Shown piece after piece: positions 31,671-39,596 of a stretch of DNA of 64,000 nucleotides. The DNA is from Cyanobium sp. N.Huapi 1H5 (lineage in GTDB: Bacteria > Cyanobacteriota > Cyanobacteriia > PCC-6307 > Cyanobiaceae), in contig NZ_JAGQBH010000001.1 of NCBI RefSeq assembly GCF_024345535.1, positions 124,001-188,000 of the forward strand. The letters are read 5' to 3'. Each line of letters starts with the position of its first letter. Positions within the stretch are counted from its first letter, which is position 1. Below the pieces are notes generated by a model that was not told the origin of the DNA, ran no database searches, and was given only the letters and a program-made list of their open reading frames with translations. A program made the translations under genes and the position numbers.

Positions 31671-32966
31671 ATGGGCACGCCGGAGGACACCTCGGAGCGG
31701 CGGGTGCTCGTGGCCCTGGGCACCGCCTGGGCCCTGACGGCCGGCTGGTTCCTGTTCTGGCCGGTGCCCACCGAGGTGGTCGGCCGGGGGGTGGTGATCG
31801 TGCCCGGCGGCGCCACGGTGATCGATTCCCGGGCCGAGGGCCAGATCCTCAGCCTGCCGGTGCGGGAGGGCCAGCGGGTGAGCCGGGGCCAGACCCTGGT
31901 CCGCCTCTACCTGCCCACCCTGGAGCAGCAGCTGCGCCGCCAGGAGAAGGACCTGGCGGAACTGATCCGCATCAACGCCGATCTCGACCGCCGCGACCGG
32001 GCGCGGCTGGCCTCGGCCCGGCGGCTGCGGGACACCGCCCTGGCCCAGCTGGAGGGCAACCGGGGGCGCCTGGACGCCCTGCGCCGGGTCTACGACCAGA
32101 AGGTGGCCGATTTCCGCCATCTGGCCCACCGCGAGGTGGTGGCCCCGCTGGCCGCCGAAGTGGTGGCCAGCGAGGACCGGGCCATCCAGCTCGACAACAG
32201 CGTCGCCGAACTGGGCATCCGCGAACGGGAGGCCATCGACGCCTGGGAGAAGGTCCGGCTCGCCATCGACACCGAAGCCCAGCGGCGGCGCTTCGCCATC
32301 GAGGACGCCCGCCGCGCCGTCCGGGTCACCCAGACCCGCCTCGCCTACGACGGCACCCTCACCGCCACCCGGGACGGGCGGCTGCTCGATCTGCAGGTGG
32401 TGCGGGGCCAGACGGTGAAGCCCGGGCAGCGCCTCGGCACCCTGGGGAGCCCCCGGGCGGACCGCAGCGACGCCGATGGCGGCGGCCAGGCCCTGCAGGC
32501 GGTGGCCTACTTCGCCCCGGCCGATGCCCGCCGCCTGCGCCCCGGCCTGGCCATGGAGGTGGTGCCCGACTGGAACGAGCGGGGCCGCTTCGGCGGCATC
32601 CGCGGCCGCGTCCGCAACATCAACCTGCTGCCCGCCACCCGCGAGGACGTCGACACCACCATGGGCAACCCCCAGCTGGCGGAGGCTCTGGTGCGCAACG
32701 GGCCGGTGATGCGCACCGAGATCGCCCTGCTGCCCGCCGCCGGCGGCTCCGGCCTCGACGGCTATCGCTGGACCCTCAGCCGCGGCAGCAGCGTCTTTCC
32801 GATCCGCGAGGGGCTGACGCTCAAGGCCCACGGCTATGTCGAATGGCGTCCACCGGTCAGCTACCTGCTGCCGCTGCTGCGCGACCTCACCGGCAGCTAC
32901 CGCACCCTGCGCCAGCAGGAGCGCCAGGACCAGCCGCCCCTGCGGCAGCGGGAGGCCCTGCCATGA
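31671..32966 (+). CDS. membrane-fusion (HlyD-like) protein of the NHLP bacteriocin-secretion type
   Basis: 431 residues from the ATG at 31671 (a GTG six bases upstream is possible). One N-terminal membrane helix (about 14-31), a biotinyl-lipoyl-like half (SRAEGQILSLPVREGQRVSR), a long coiled coil with PTLEQQLRRQEKDLAELIRI (to about residue 225), the second lipoyl half (TATRDGRLLDLQVVRGQTVK) and a C-terminal part with NPQLAEALVRNGPVMRTEIA and WTLSRGSSVFPIREG. This C-terminal pattern is that of NHLP-type secretion adaptors that serve peptidase-containing ABC exporters. No such exporter and no leader peptide gene is in the window; a TolC-like gene is next door. It is the ninth gene of the oxidase operon. 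Confidence 0.8.
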   Translation: MGTPEDTSERRVLVALGTAWALTAGWFLFWPVPTEVVGRGVVIVPGGATVIDSRAEGQILSLPVREGQRVSRGQTLVRLYLPTLEQQLRRQEKDLAELIRINADLDRRDRARLASARRLRDTALAQLEGNRGRLDALRRVYDQKVADFRHLAHREVVAPLAAEVVASEDRAIQLDNSVAELGIREREAIDAWEKVRLAIDTEAQRRRFAIEDARRAVRVTQTRLAYDGTLTATRDGRLLDLQVVRGQTVKPGQRLGTLGSPRADRSDADGGGQALQAVAYFAPADARRLRPGLAMEVVPDWNERGRFGGIRGRVRNINLLPATREDVDTTMGNPQLAEALVRNGPVMRTEIALLPAAGGSGLDGYRWTLSRGSSVFPIREGLTLKAHGYVEWRPPVSYLLPLLRDLTGSYRTLRQQERQDQPPLRQREALP

Positions 32967-33178
32967 CCCGGGAACTGCCCTGGCTGGTGCTGGAGGCGGC
33001 CCTGCTGATGGTGCTGCTGCACGCCAATGCCCCGGAGGTGTGGTTCTGGTTCGCCGCCCTGCTGGTGCTGCTGCTGTGGCGCTCCTTCGCCTGGCGCCAG
33101 CGCCGCTGGCAGCGGCTGCAGCAACGGCAGGACGACACTCAGGAGCCGCCCAGCACCAGCGGCAGCGCCACCGGCTGA
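32963..33178 (+). CDS. small membrane protein ending the oxidase operon
   Basis: 71 residues: a hydrophobic stretch LPWLVLEAALLMVLLHANA and a Trp-rich second one VWFWFAALLVLLLW, then a basic segment RSFAWRQRRWQRLQQRQ and a polar tail. The ATG overlaps the adaptor stop (ATGA), and the end overlaps, antisense, the last 40 bp of the TolC-like gene. It may be an assembly factor or small subunit of the adaptor complex. I do not recognise a named family. Confidence 0.65.
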   Translation: MTRELPWLVLEAALLMVLLHANAPEVWFWFAALLVLLLWRSFAWRQRRWQRLQQRQDDTQEPPSTSGSATG

Positions 33179-34839
33179 TCGGGCCGATCCGGCACCGGCA
33201 GCAGTTCGCGCAGCAGCTGGGCATAGCTGACATTGGCCAGGGTGGTGGATTCGGCCACCCCCTCCATCGCCCCGGTCAGGGTGGCGACGGTGTCGGCCAC
33301 ATCGCTGTAGTCGGCCAGCCCCAGCTGGTAGCGGGCCCGCACGTCACGGAAGGCCTCGCGGGAGGCGCTGTAGGAGGCGCGGGCCGCCACGATCTGGCGC
33401 AGGGCGGCCCGATGGTCGTAGAAGGCGGCCTCGAGGCGCTGGCGGATGGCGTTGCGCTCCCGGGCCAGCTGCTGGTCGGTGCGGGCGGCGGCGCTGCGGC
33501 TGGCGGCCACGGCGCCAGCGGTGACGCCGCCGTCGAAGAAGCGCCAGTGCAGCTGCAGGCCCGCCGCCCAGTCGGAGCGCTGGTTCAGCAGCTGGGGGAT
33601 GAGGGCCGAACTGCAGCAGCCCTCCAGCCGGATCACGGGCTGCGTGATCAGCCCCTGGCCGTAGCCGCCGGTGGCCACCAGCCGCACGCTGGGCAGCAGT
33701 TCGGCGGCGCGGCGGTCGGCCTGGCGCAGCAGGGCGTCACGGGCGGCCTGCAGGGCCCGCAGCTGGGGGTTGTCCTGCCAGCCGCGCACGATCGTCTGCT
33801 CCAGATCGAGGGGCCAGGGGGGCTGCAGCCGCACCGCATCGCTGGCCCGCAGGCTGACGTCGAAGGGCACGTTGATCAGGTTGCTGAGCTGGCGCTGGCG
33901 ACTCAGCTGCAGGGCTTCCGCCTGCTCGAGGCGATAGCGGCTCTGCTGCAGGACGGCCTCGGCCCGGAGCCGGTCCAGCCGCGGCACCAGGCCCCCCTGC
34001 TGGAGCGCCGCCACCTGGTCGCGCACCACCGTGTCGCTGTCGACGACGGCCCGGCGGATCCGCAGCAGCTGGTCGGCGAGCTGCAGGCCGTAGTAGGCGA
34101 TGCTCACATCCAGCTGCAGCTGGCGCAGCCGATCGGCATAGCGCTGGCGGGAGGCCTTGAGGCTGTCGTCGGCCTCGGCGATGGCGGCGGCGCGGTAGGG
34201 GCTGAGAAGCTCCCAGGCCAGCTCCACCCGGGCGGCCGCCGCCCCGACGTTGGACTGCACCACATTCCAGCCCTGGTTGCGGACCAGAAACGGGGAGCCC
34301 GCCGGATAGATGCCGGCGTTGTCGGTCCACACCTGGTTGTAGGAGCGCTGCTGGCTGAAGCCGCCCGCCAGGTTCAGGCCCAGCTCCGGCCAGCGGCGCC
34401 CCCGGGCCGAACCGGCCAGGTCCTGCTGCTCGCGCACGCCGAGCCCGGCGGCGGCCAGATCGGGGTCGTTGCGCACGGCCACCGCCAGGGCCTCGACCAG
34501 GCTGAGCCGCTGGCGCCGTGCGATCCGCACCGCCTCGGGTTCCTGGGGCAGGGCCGTCGCCGCGGGCGCCGGCAGCGACGGATCGGTCAGGCCTGGGAGG
34601 GTGGGGTCCGGCCCCCCGGTGACGTCGGCCTCGGGCGCGGCGGGCAACAGGGTGCGGTCGAGCCGTTCGAGGTCCTCCTGAAACCCCTGGAGGCTGCGCA
34701 GCAGCGCCGGGGAGGGGGGCGGCAGGCGGCGGGGCCGGGGGGCGGCGATCAGCTCCTGGCCCCAGGCCTGGGCCATCGGTGCCGCCAGCGCCAGGCCCAG
34801 GGCCGGGGCCAGGCAGCGTCGGAGCTGACGCCGGATCAC
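33139..34839 (-). CDS. TolC-like outer-membrane efflux protein
   Basis: 566 residues from a GTG at 34839 that overlaps the previous stop (GTGA). The signal peptide is RRCLAPALGLALAAPMAQA. A 60-residue Pro-rich linker follows, then two outer-membrane-efflux repeats: LVEALAVAVRNDPDLAAAGL with AAAARVELAWELLSPYRAAA, and DLEQTIVRGWQDNPQLRALQ with GLQLHWRFFDGGVTAGAVAA; alpha-barrel helices end ARYQLGLADYSDVADTVATL. Such proteins form the outer channel of tripartite pumps and type I secretion. It faces the adaptor gene at 31671 tail to tail, so adaptor and channel are neighbours but not one transcript. Confidence 0.9.
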   Translation of the reverse strand: MIRRQLRRCLAPALGLALAAPMAQAWGQELIAAPRPRRLPPPSPALLRSLQGFQEDLERLDRTLLPAAPEADVTGGPDPTLPGLTDPSLPAPAATALPQEPEAVRIARRQRLSLVEALAVAVRNDPDLAAAGLGVREQQDLAGSARGRRWPELGLNLAGGFSQQRSYNQVWTDNAGIYPAGSPFLVRNQGWNVVQSNVGAAAARVELAWELLSPYRAAAIAEADDSLKASRQRYADRLRQLQLDVSIAYYGLQLADQLLRIRRAVVDSDTVVRDQVAALQQGGLVPRLDRLRAEAVLQQSRYRLEQAEALQLSRQRQLSNLINVPFDVSLRASDAVRLQPPWPLDLEQTIVRGWQDNPQLRALQAARDALLRQADRRAAELLPSVRLVATGGYGQGLITQPVIRLEGCCSSALIPQLLNQRSDWAAGLQLHWRFFDGGVTAGAVAASRSAAARTDQQLARERNAIRQRLEAAFYDHRAALRQIVAARASYSASREAFRDVRARYQLGLADYSDVADTVATLTGAMEGVAESTTLANVSYAQLLRELLPVPDRPDQPVALPLVLGGS

Positions 34840-35108
34840 GGTTGCCGGGCCCCGCCGGAGGCCCCCGGTGGGGCGGCAGGAGGTGCCACCGGCGGGGGGG
34901 CTGTGCTGTGGTCCTGGGTCAGATCGTGGAGTCCCAGACTGGTGCGGGCCAGGCAGCCGATCGAGAAGCAGATCGCCGCACTGCCGAACAGCCCCAGCTG
35001 GGCCTGGCGGGTCTCCCCCTGGATGCGGGTCATCGCCAGCAGCACCACCCCGGCGGCCAGCCAGGGCAGGGTGACGACCAGGCCAAGCTGGGATCGGGTC
35101 ATCGGCAT
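34836..35108 (-). CDS. small membrane protein with FGxAAICFSIGC motif, copy A
   Basis: 90 residues from the ATG at 35108 (a second ATG at 35102). Two hydrophobic helices: LVVTLPWLAAGVVLLAM and LFGSAAICFSIGCLA, then a Pro/Ala-rich tail. It shares GLFGxAAICFSIGC with the gene just upstream, so they are paralogues. Coupled to the previous gene by ATGA and to the TolC-like gene by GTGA. Function unknown; position suggests a part of the export apparatus. Confidence 0.68.
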   Translation of the reverse strand: MPMTRSQLGLVVTLPWLAAGVVLLAMTRIQGETRQAQLGLFGSAAICFSIGCLARTSLGLHDLTQDHSTAPPPVAPPAAPPGASGGARQP

Positions 35109-35380
35109 CAGCGCAGGCCCAGCTCGCGGCGCAGCTGCAGCTCCAGCTGGCGCACGGCACCGACCCGCGCCATGGCCCAGGAGAGCTTGCAGACGCAGCC
35201 GATCGAGAAGCAGATCGCGGCGTTGCCGAACAGCCCCCAGGCATGGCTGTGCAGGTTGAAATCCTCCGCCAGCAGGAGCCGCAGCGCCAGGATCACCAGC
35301 AGGCCGGCCACCACCCAGGGGCCATACACCCAGCCGACGAAGAACTGGTCGACGAACAGCCGTCGCGGCGGCGGGGCCAT
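35108..35380 (-). CDS. small membrane protein with FGxAAICFSIGC motif, copy B
   Basis: 90 residues. Two helices: FFVGWVYGPWVVAGLLVILALR and WGLFGNAAICFSIGCVC, then a basic-acidic helix MARVGAVRQLELQLRREL. The shared 14-residue motif with copy A includes two cysteines in membrane or near-membrane places. It lies 42 bp from the end of the pseudouridine-synthase gene and is the first gene of the minus-strand TolC set. Not a family I can name. Confidence 0.68.
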   Translation of the reverse strand: MAPPPRRLFVDQFFVGWVYGPWVVAGLLVILALRLLLAEDFNLHSHAWGLFGNAAICFSIGCVCKLSWAMARVGAVRQLELQLRRELGLR

Positions 35381-35422
35381 GACACCGGGATCCAGGGTTT
35401 CAAGTCTGCCGCAGCAACGCCC

Positions 35423-36373
35423 TCAGGACGACCGCCGCCGCAGGGCCAGCAGCAGCTTCTCGAACACCTCCGGCAGGGGCGCCTCGCACACCAGCCGCTC
35501 GCCGCTGATCGGGTGGTCGAGGGCCAGCCGTACCGCGTGCAGGGCCTGGCCGCTCAGCGCCACAGGCAGCTTGCGGCAGCGGCCGTAGGTGGCATCCCCC
35601 ACGATCGGATGGCCCGTATGGGCGCAGTGGACCCGGATCTGGTGGGTGCGGCCCGTGTCGAGCTTGAAGCGCAGCAGGGCGTAGTCGCCCAGGGTTTCGA
35701 TCAGGCGCCAGTGGGTGCAGGCATGGCGGCCGGTGCTGTCGGTCACCACGGCGTACTTCTTGCGATCGGCCGGATGGCGGCCGATGGCCCCCACGATCGT
35801 GCCGCTGTCGGCCGTAGGCCGGCCGTGCACCACCGCCAGGTACTCCCGCGAGGCGATGCGCTTCTGGATCTGCACCTGCAGCTTCACCAGGGCCTCCTGG
35901 CTCTTGGCGACGACGATGCAGCCGGTGGTGTCCTTGTCGAGGCGATGGACGATGCCGGGGCGCATCTCGCCGCCGATGCCCGGCAGGTCGGGGCAATGGT
36001 GCAGCAGGCCGTTCACCAGGGTGCCGTCCTTGTTGCCGGGGGCCGGATGGACCGTGAGCCCGGCGGGCTTGTTGATCACGATCAGATGCTCGTCCTCGAA
36101 CAGCACATCCAGCGCCATCGGCTGGGGAACCAGGTAGGGCAGGGGCTCGGGTGGCGGCATCCACAGCTCGATGGTGTCGTCGGTGCGCAGGGGCGTCTTG
36201 GCCCGGCCCGTGACGCCGTTGACCCGCACGTAGCCCGCATCGATGAACTTCTGGATGCGGGCCCGGCTCTGCTCGGGCCGCTGGGACACCAGCCAGCGGT
36301 CGAGCCGCATCGGCAGCGGCTTCGGGTAATGGAGCCTCAGCAGCTCCCCTTCGCCTTCCCCGAACGCGCCCAT
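35423..36373 (-). CDS. RluA/RluD-family pseudouridine synthase
   Basis: 316 residues. An S4 RNA-binding domain (MRLDRWLVSQRPEQSRARIQ) is followed by the catalytic domain with the motif PGIVHRLDKDTTGCIVVAK (catalytic Asp) and LDTGRTHQIRVHCAHTGHP. RluA-type enzymes isomerise U to pseudouridine in 23S rRNA and some tRNAs; S4-containing ones are usually RluD-like and act on helix 69. It overlaps the YlqF GTPase gene by ATGA. Confidence 0.93.
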   Translation of the reverse strand: MGAFGEGEGELLRLHYPKPLPMRLDRWLVSQRPEQSRARIQKFIDAGYVRVNGVTGRAKTPLRTDDTIELWMPPPEPLPYLVPQPMALDVLFEDEHLIVINKPAGLTVHPAPGNKDGTLVNGLLHHCPDLPGIGGEMRPGIVHRLDKDTTGCIVVAKSQEALVKLQVQIQKRIASREYLAVVHGRPTADSGTIVGAIGRHPADRKKYAVVTDSTGRHACTHWRLIETLGDYALLRFKLDTGRTHQIRVHCAHTGHPIVGDATYGRCRKLPVALSGQALHAVRLALDHPISGERLVCEAPLPEVFEKLLLALRRRSS

Positions 36374-37329
36374 CAGCCGGGGGGCGGCTCCTGGGGGGCC
36401 GGAGCCGGGGGAGGCAGTTCCAGGGAGATCGGCCCCAGCAGGGAGCGGCGGAAGTCATCGAGCAGGCGCTGGGCCATGCGGGCGGTGTCACCGCTGGTGT
36501 GGCGGGCCGCGGCCGCGGCGAACCAGGCTTCCGCATCCGGCATCGGCCGCTCGGGATCCGCTCCGGGCAACGGCGGCACCGTCACCCCGTAGCGGCGCTC
36601 CAGCAGCCCCGGCGCCACGCCGGCCGCCGCCACCGGCTCCAGCTGCGCCAGCAGGCGCAGAAAGGCCTGGGCCACGGCCTCACCGTCGTAGGAGGCCTGG
36701 CCGATGTCATCGCAGAGGGCCAGGCGCAGGCCCGCCAGCTGGTCATCGAGGCGGGGGGGCAGCACGCCGGGGGCATCGAGCAGGTCGAGGTCCTGGCCCA
36801 GCCGCACCCAGCGCAGGCTGCGGGTGACCCCGGCGCGACGGGCGCTCTCCACCACCTTCTGGCGCACCAGCCGGTTGATCAGCGCCGACTTGCCCACGTT
36901 GGGAAAGCCGAGCATCAGGGCCCGCACGGGGCGCGGCTTCATGCCCCGACCGGCACGGCGGGCGTTGAGCTGCTCGCCGGCCCGGATCGCCGCCTGCTGC
37001 AACTGCTTCACGCCGGTGCCCACCTTGGCGTCACACCACCAGGGCACCTCCCCCCGCTGGCGGAACCAGCCATCCCAGGCCAGACGCGCCGCGGGACTGA
37101 CCATGTCACGGCGGTTGATGACCAGCAGATGCTGCTTGCCCCGGATCCAGCGCTGCAGCCGCGGGTGCCCGGTGGCCAGGGGGATGCGGGCGTCGCGCAC
37201 CTCGATCACCAGGTCCACCTTCTCCAGGTTGGCGCTGAGGGCCTTCTCCGCCTTGGCGATGTGGCCCGGGTACCACTGGATTGGTGGGGCGGCGGTGCTG
37301 AGGCGGACCGTGTCGCCAACGTCCGGCAT
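36373..37329 (-). CDS. ylqF: ribosome-biogenesis GTPase YlqF/RbgA
   Basis: 318 residues, a circularly permuted GTPase: IQWYPGHIAKAEKAL at the start, then DLVIEVRDARIPLATGHP, the G4 motif NRRDMV (instead of NKxD), G1 GFPNVGKSALINRL and G3 DAPGVL in the order G4-G1-G3. YlqF helps late assembly of the 50S subunit. C-terminally there is a helical ANTAR-like domain and a Pro-rich tail. The gene sits between a UspA gene and an rRNA pseudouridine-synthase gene, both joined by ATGA overlaps, so 50S assembly and modification are expressed together. Confidence 0.93.
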   Translation of the reverse strand: MPDVGDTVRLSTAAPPIQWYPGHIAKAEKALSANLEKVDLVIEVRDARIPLATGHPRLQRWIRGKQHLLVINRRDMVSPAARLAWDGWFRQRGEVPWWCDAKVGTGVKQLQQAAIRAGEQLNARRAGRGMKPRPVRALMLGFPNVGKSALINRLVRQKVVESARRAGVTRSLRWVRLGQDLDLLDAPGVLPPRLDDQLAGLRLALCDDIGQASYDGEAVAQAFLRLLAQLEPVAAAGVAPGLLERRYGVTVPPLPGADPERPMPDAEAWFAAAAARHTSGDTARMAQRLLDDFRRSLLGPISLELPPPAPAPQEPPPG

Positions 37330-37712
37330 CAGGGCACCACCAGCACCGGACAGGGCGCCAGCTGCAGCACCCGGGCGGCGGTGCTCTGGTGGTCGCCCTC
37401 GAGGGTGATGCCGCGGGTGCCCATGACGATCACATCGGCGTTGATCTCATCGGCCACATCACCGATGACGAAGGCCGGCTTTCCCTCCCGCTCCAGCACC
37501 TCGCAGGCCACACCGGCCTGGGTGAAGCTGGCGCGGGCCTGCTCCAGAAGGCGGGCCACATCGGCCGGATCGTGCATCACCCCTTCTTCGGCCTCCACCA
37601 CCGACAGCAGCACCACCCGGCTGCCGTGGCGCTGGGCGAGCTGCAGGGCGACGGCCGCCGTTTCCATCGTCTGGCGGCTCTGGTCGATGGGGAACAGGAC
37701 GGTGTCGAACAT
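37329..37712 (-). CDS. universal stress protein (UspA family)
   Basis: 127 residues: the start [20 protein letters not shown], a middle helix with [20 protein letters not shown], and the nucleotide-binding end [20 protein letters not shown] followed by [13 protein letters not shown]. The ATP-binding pattern G-x2-G-x9-GS is changed to [14 protein letters not shown], so ATP binding is uncertain. It is the first gene of the usp-ylqF-rluD operon. 139 bp separate it from the divergent pgk gene. Confidence 0.9.
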   Translation of the reverse strand: MFDTVLFPIDQSRQTMETAAVALQLAQRHGSRVVLLSVVEAEEGVMHDPADVARLLEQARASFTQAGVACEVLEREGKPAFVIGDVADEINADVIVMGTRGITLEGDHQSTAARVLQLAPCPVLVVP

Positions 37713-37852
37713 GGCGGAAGGCCCGGCCCTCTTGTCCTAGCGCCGACCGTTGCGGCCGCCAGGGACCGGGGGTGGGAAGAACCGAATCGCGGCGGCGGCG
37801 GGGCGGGAGGCGCCGGAGGCTAATCTCCCCCCGCCTTTCCTTATCCGTAATC

Positions 37853-39058
37853 ATGGCGAAGCGATCCCTCTCCAGCCTCAGTGCCGACGATCTCCGCGGC
37901 AAGCGGGTGCTGGTACGGGTCGACTTCAACGTGCCCCTTGACGACGCCGGGGCGATCACGGACGACACCCGCATCCGGGCCGCCCTGCCCACCGTGCGCC
38001 ACCTGATCGACCACGGCGCCCGGGTGCTGCTGGCTGCCCACTTCGGCCGGCCCAAGGGCCAGGTGAACGAAGCCATGCGCCTCACCCCGGTGGCGGCCCG
38101 CCTCAGCGAGCTGCTGGGCAAGCCCGTGACCAAGACCGACAGCTGCATCGGCCCCGACGCCGAGGCCAAGGTGGCCGCCATGGCCGATGGCGATGTGGTG
38201 CTGCTGGAGAACGTGCGCTTCTTCGCTGAGGAGGAGAAGAACGACGCCGGTTTCGCCGAGAAGCTGGCCGCCCTGGCCGACGTCTATGTGAATGACGCCT
38301 TCGGCGCCGCCCACCGGGCCCACGCCTCCACCGAGGGCGTGACCAAGTATCTGAGCCCCAGCGTGGCCGGCTTCCTGATGGAGAAGGAGCTCCAGTACCT
38401 GCAGGGGGCCATCGATGAGCCCAAGCGTCCTTTGGCCGCGATCGTGGGCGGCTCCAAGGTCAGCAGCAAGATCGGCGTGCTCGAGTCGCTGATCGACAAG
38501 TGCGACAAGGTGCTGATCGGCGGCGGCATGATCTTCACCTTCTACAAGGCCCGTGGCCTGGCGGTGGGCAAGAGCCTGGTGGAGGAGGACAAGCTGGAGC
38601 TGGCCAAGGAGCTGGAGGCCAAGGCGGCCGCCAAGGGTGTCCAGCTGCTGCTGCCCACCGACGTGGTGCTGGCCGACAACTTCGCCCCCGACGCCAACAG
38701 CCAGACCACCGCGATCGACGCCATCCCTGACGGCTGGATGGGCCTCGACATCGGCCCCGACTCGGTGAAGACCTTCCAGGCCGCCCTGGCCGACTGCCAG
38801 ACCGTGATCTGGAACGGCCCCATGGGCGTGTTCGAGTTCGACGCCTTCGCCGCCGGCACCAACGCCATCGCCCACACCCTGGCCGACCTGAGCGCCAAGG
38901 GCTGCTGCACGATCATCGGCGGCGGTGACTCCGTGGCCGCCGTGGAGAAGGTGGGCGTGGCCGAGAAGATGAGCCACATCTCCACCGGTGGCGGCGCCAG
39001 CCTGGAGCTGCTGGAAGGCAAGGTGCTCCCCGGCGTGGCCGCCCTCGACGAGGCCTGA
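37853..39058 (+). CDS. pgk: phosphoglycerate kinase
   Basis: 401 residues, full length. [86 protein letters not shown] and [13 protein letters not shown] are all present, including the substrate Arg residues and the nucleotide Gly-rich loop. The enzyme acts in the Calvin cycle (ATP-using direction) and in glycolysis. It has its own promoter region shared divergently with the usp gene. A hairpin without a T run follows at 39073. Confidence 0.98.
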   Translation: MAKRSLSSLSADDLRGKRVLVRVDFNVPLDDAGAITDDTRIRAALPTVRHLIDHGARVLLAAHFGRPKGQVNEAMRLTPVAARLSELLGKPVTKTDSCIGPDAEAKVAAMADGDVVLLENVRFFAEEEKNDAGFAEKLAALADVYVNDAFGAAHRAHASTEGVTKYLSPSVAGFLMEKELQYLQGAIDEPKRPLAAIVGGSKVSSKIGVLESLIDKCDKVLIGGGMIFTFYKARGLAVGKSLVEEDKLELAKELEAKAAAKGVQLLLPTDVVLADNFAPDANSQTTAIDAIPDGWMGLDIGPDSVKTFQAALADCQTVIWNGPMGVFEFDAFAAGTNAIAHTLADLSAKGCCTIIGGGDSVAAVEKVGVAEKMSHISTGGGASLELLEGKVLPGVAALDEA

Positions 39059-39072
39059 GGCCCCGTCTTCAG

Positions 39073-39090
39073 GGCCGGGCCGACCCGGCC
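39073..39090. terminator. possible bidirectional hairpin between pgk and the next gene
   Basis: Plus-strand GGCCGGG-CCGA-CCCGGCC forms a perfect 7-bp stem and lies between the stop of pgk and the stop of the minus-strand gene. It has no T run on either side, so rho-independent action is uncertain. Confidence 0.35.
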
Positions 39091-39498
39091 TCAGAGGCTG
39101 CTGGAGCCGGGGCCACGGCCCTCTCCCCAGCCCCCTTTGCGATCCCCCTTGCCCCACTGGGGCAGGGGGATGCCGTTGCGCTCGAACAGGGCCTTCATCG
39201 CCGCCCGGTGCTGCTCCCGCTGGCGCTGGCTGGCGCTGCGCTGTTCCTTCATGCAGGTGCGCAGGGCCTCGCTGCTGCCGGCGGCCGACAGGCAGCGCTC
39301 TCCGCGCTGAAGGATGGCGATGCGGGCCTGCTGGTCGGAGAGGGCCAGGCGCTTCTGCTCGGGAAAGATCTTCTGCATCTGGGCCGGCGTGGGACGGCCG
39401 GCCGGGGTGGGGCCGCTCTGGGCCATGGCGGCACCGGTGGACCCCAGGACCATCGCCAGCACGGCGGCGCGGAAGGGTTGGAGCAAGGAAGAGGGCAT
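39091..39498 (-). CDS. exported helical protein of unknown function
   Basis: 135 residues from the ATG at 39498. Signal peptide SLLQPFRAAVLAMVLGSTGAAMAQ, then a charged helix region with QKIFPEQKRLALSDQQARIA, two cysteines (RCLSAAGSSEALRTCMKEQR) and a Gly-rich end with GDRKGGWGEG. It resembles small periplasmic proteins of the Spy/CpxP-like helical type in composition only. It is convergent with pgk. The 98 bp upstream (to the kinase gene) hold no other gene. Confidence 0.6.
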   Translation of the reverse strand: MPSSLLQPFRAAVLAMVLGSTGAAMAQSGPTPAGRPTPAQMQKIFPEQKRLALSDQQARIAILQRGERCLSAAGSSEALRTCMKEQRSASQRQREQHRAAMKALFERNGIPLPQWGKGDRKGGWGEGRGPGSSSL

Positions 39499-39596
39499 GG
39501 GAGGACTTCTCACGAACAGATCCATCGTGACCGGCAGGTGTGACGGCGATCAGACCGGCCACCGGCGAGATGTGACCGGATGCGACTGAACCCCCC

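Noticed and set aside
39073-39090. Strong rho-independent terminator for pgk
   Set aside because: The stem is good but no T run follows on either strand, so it is listed only as a possible hairpin.
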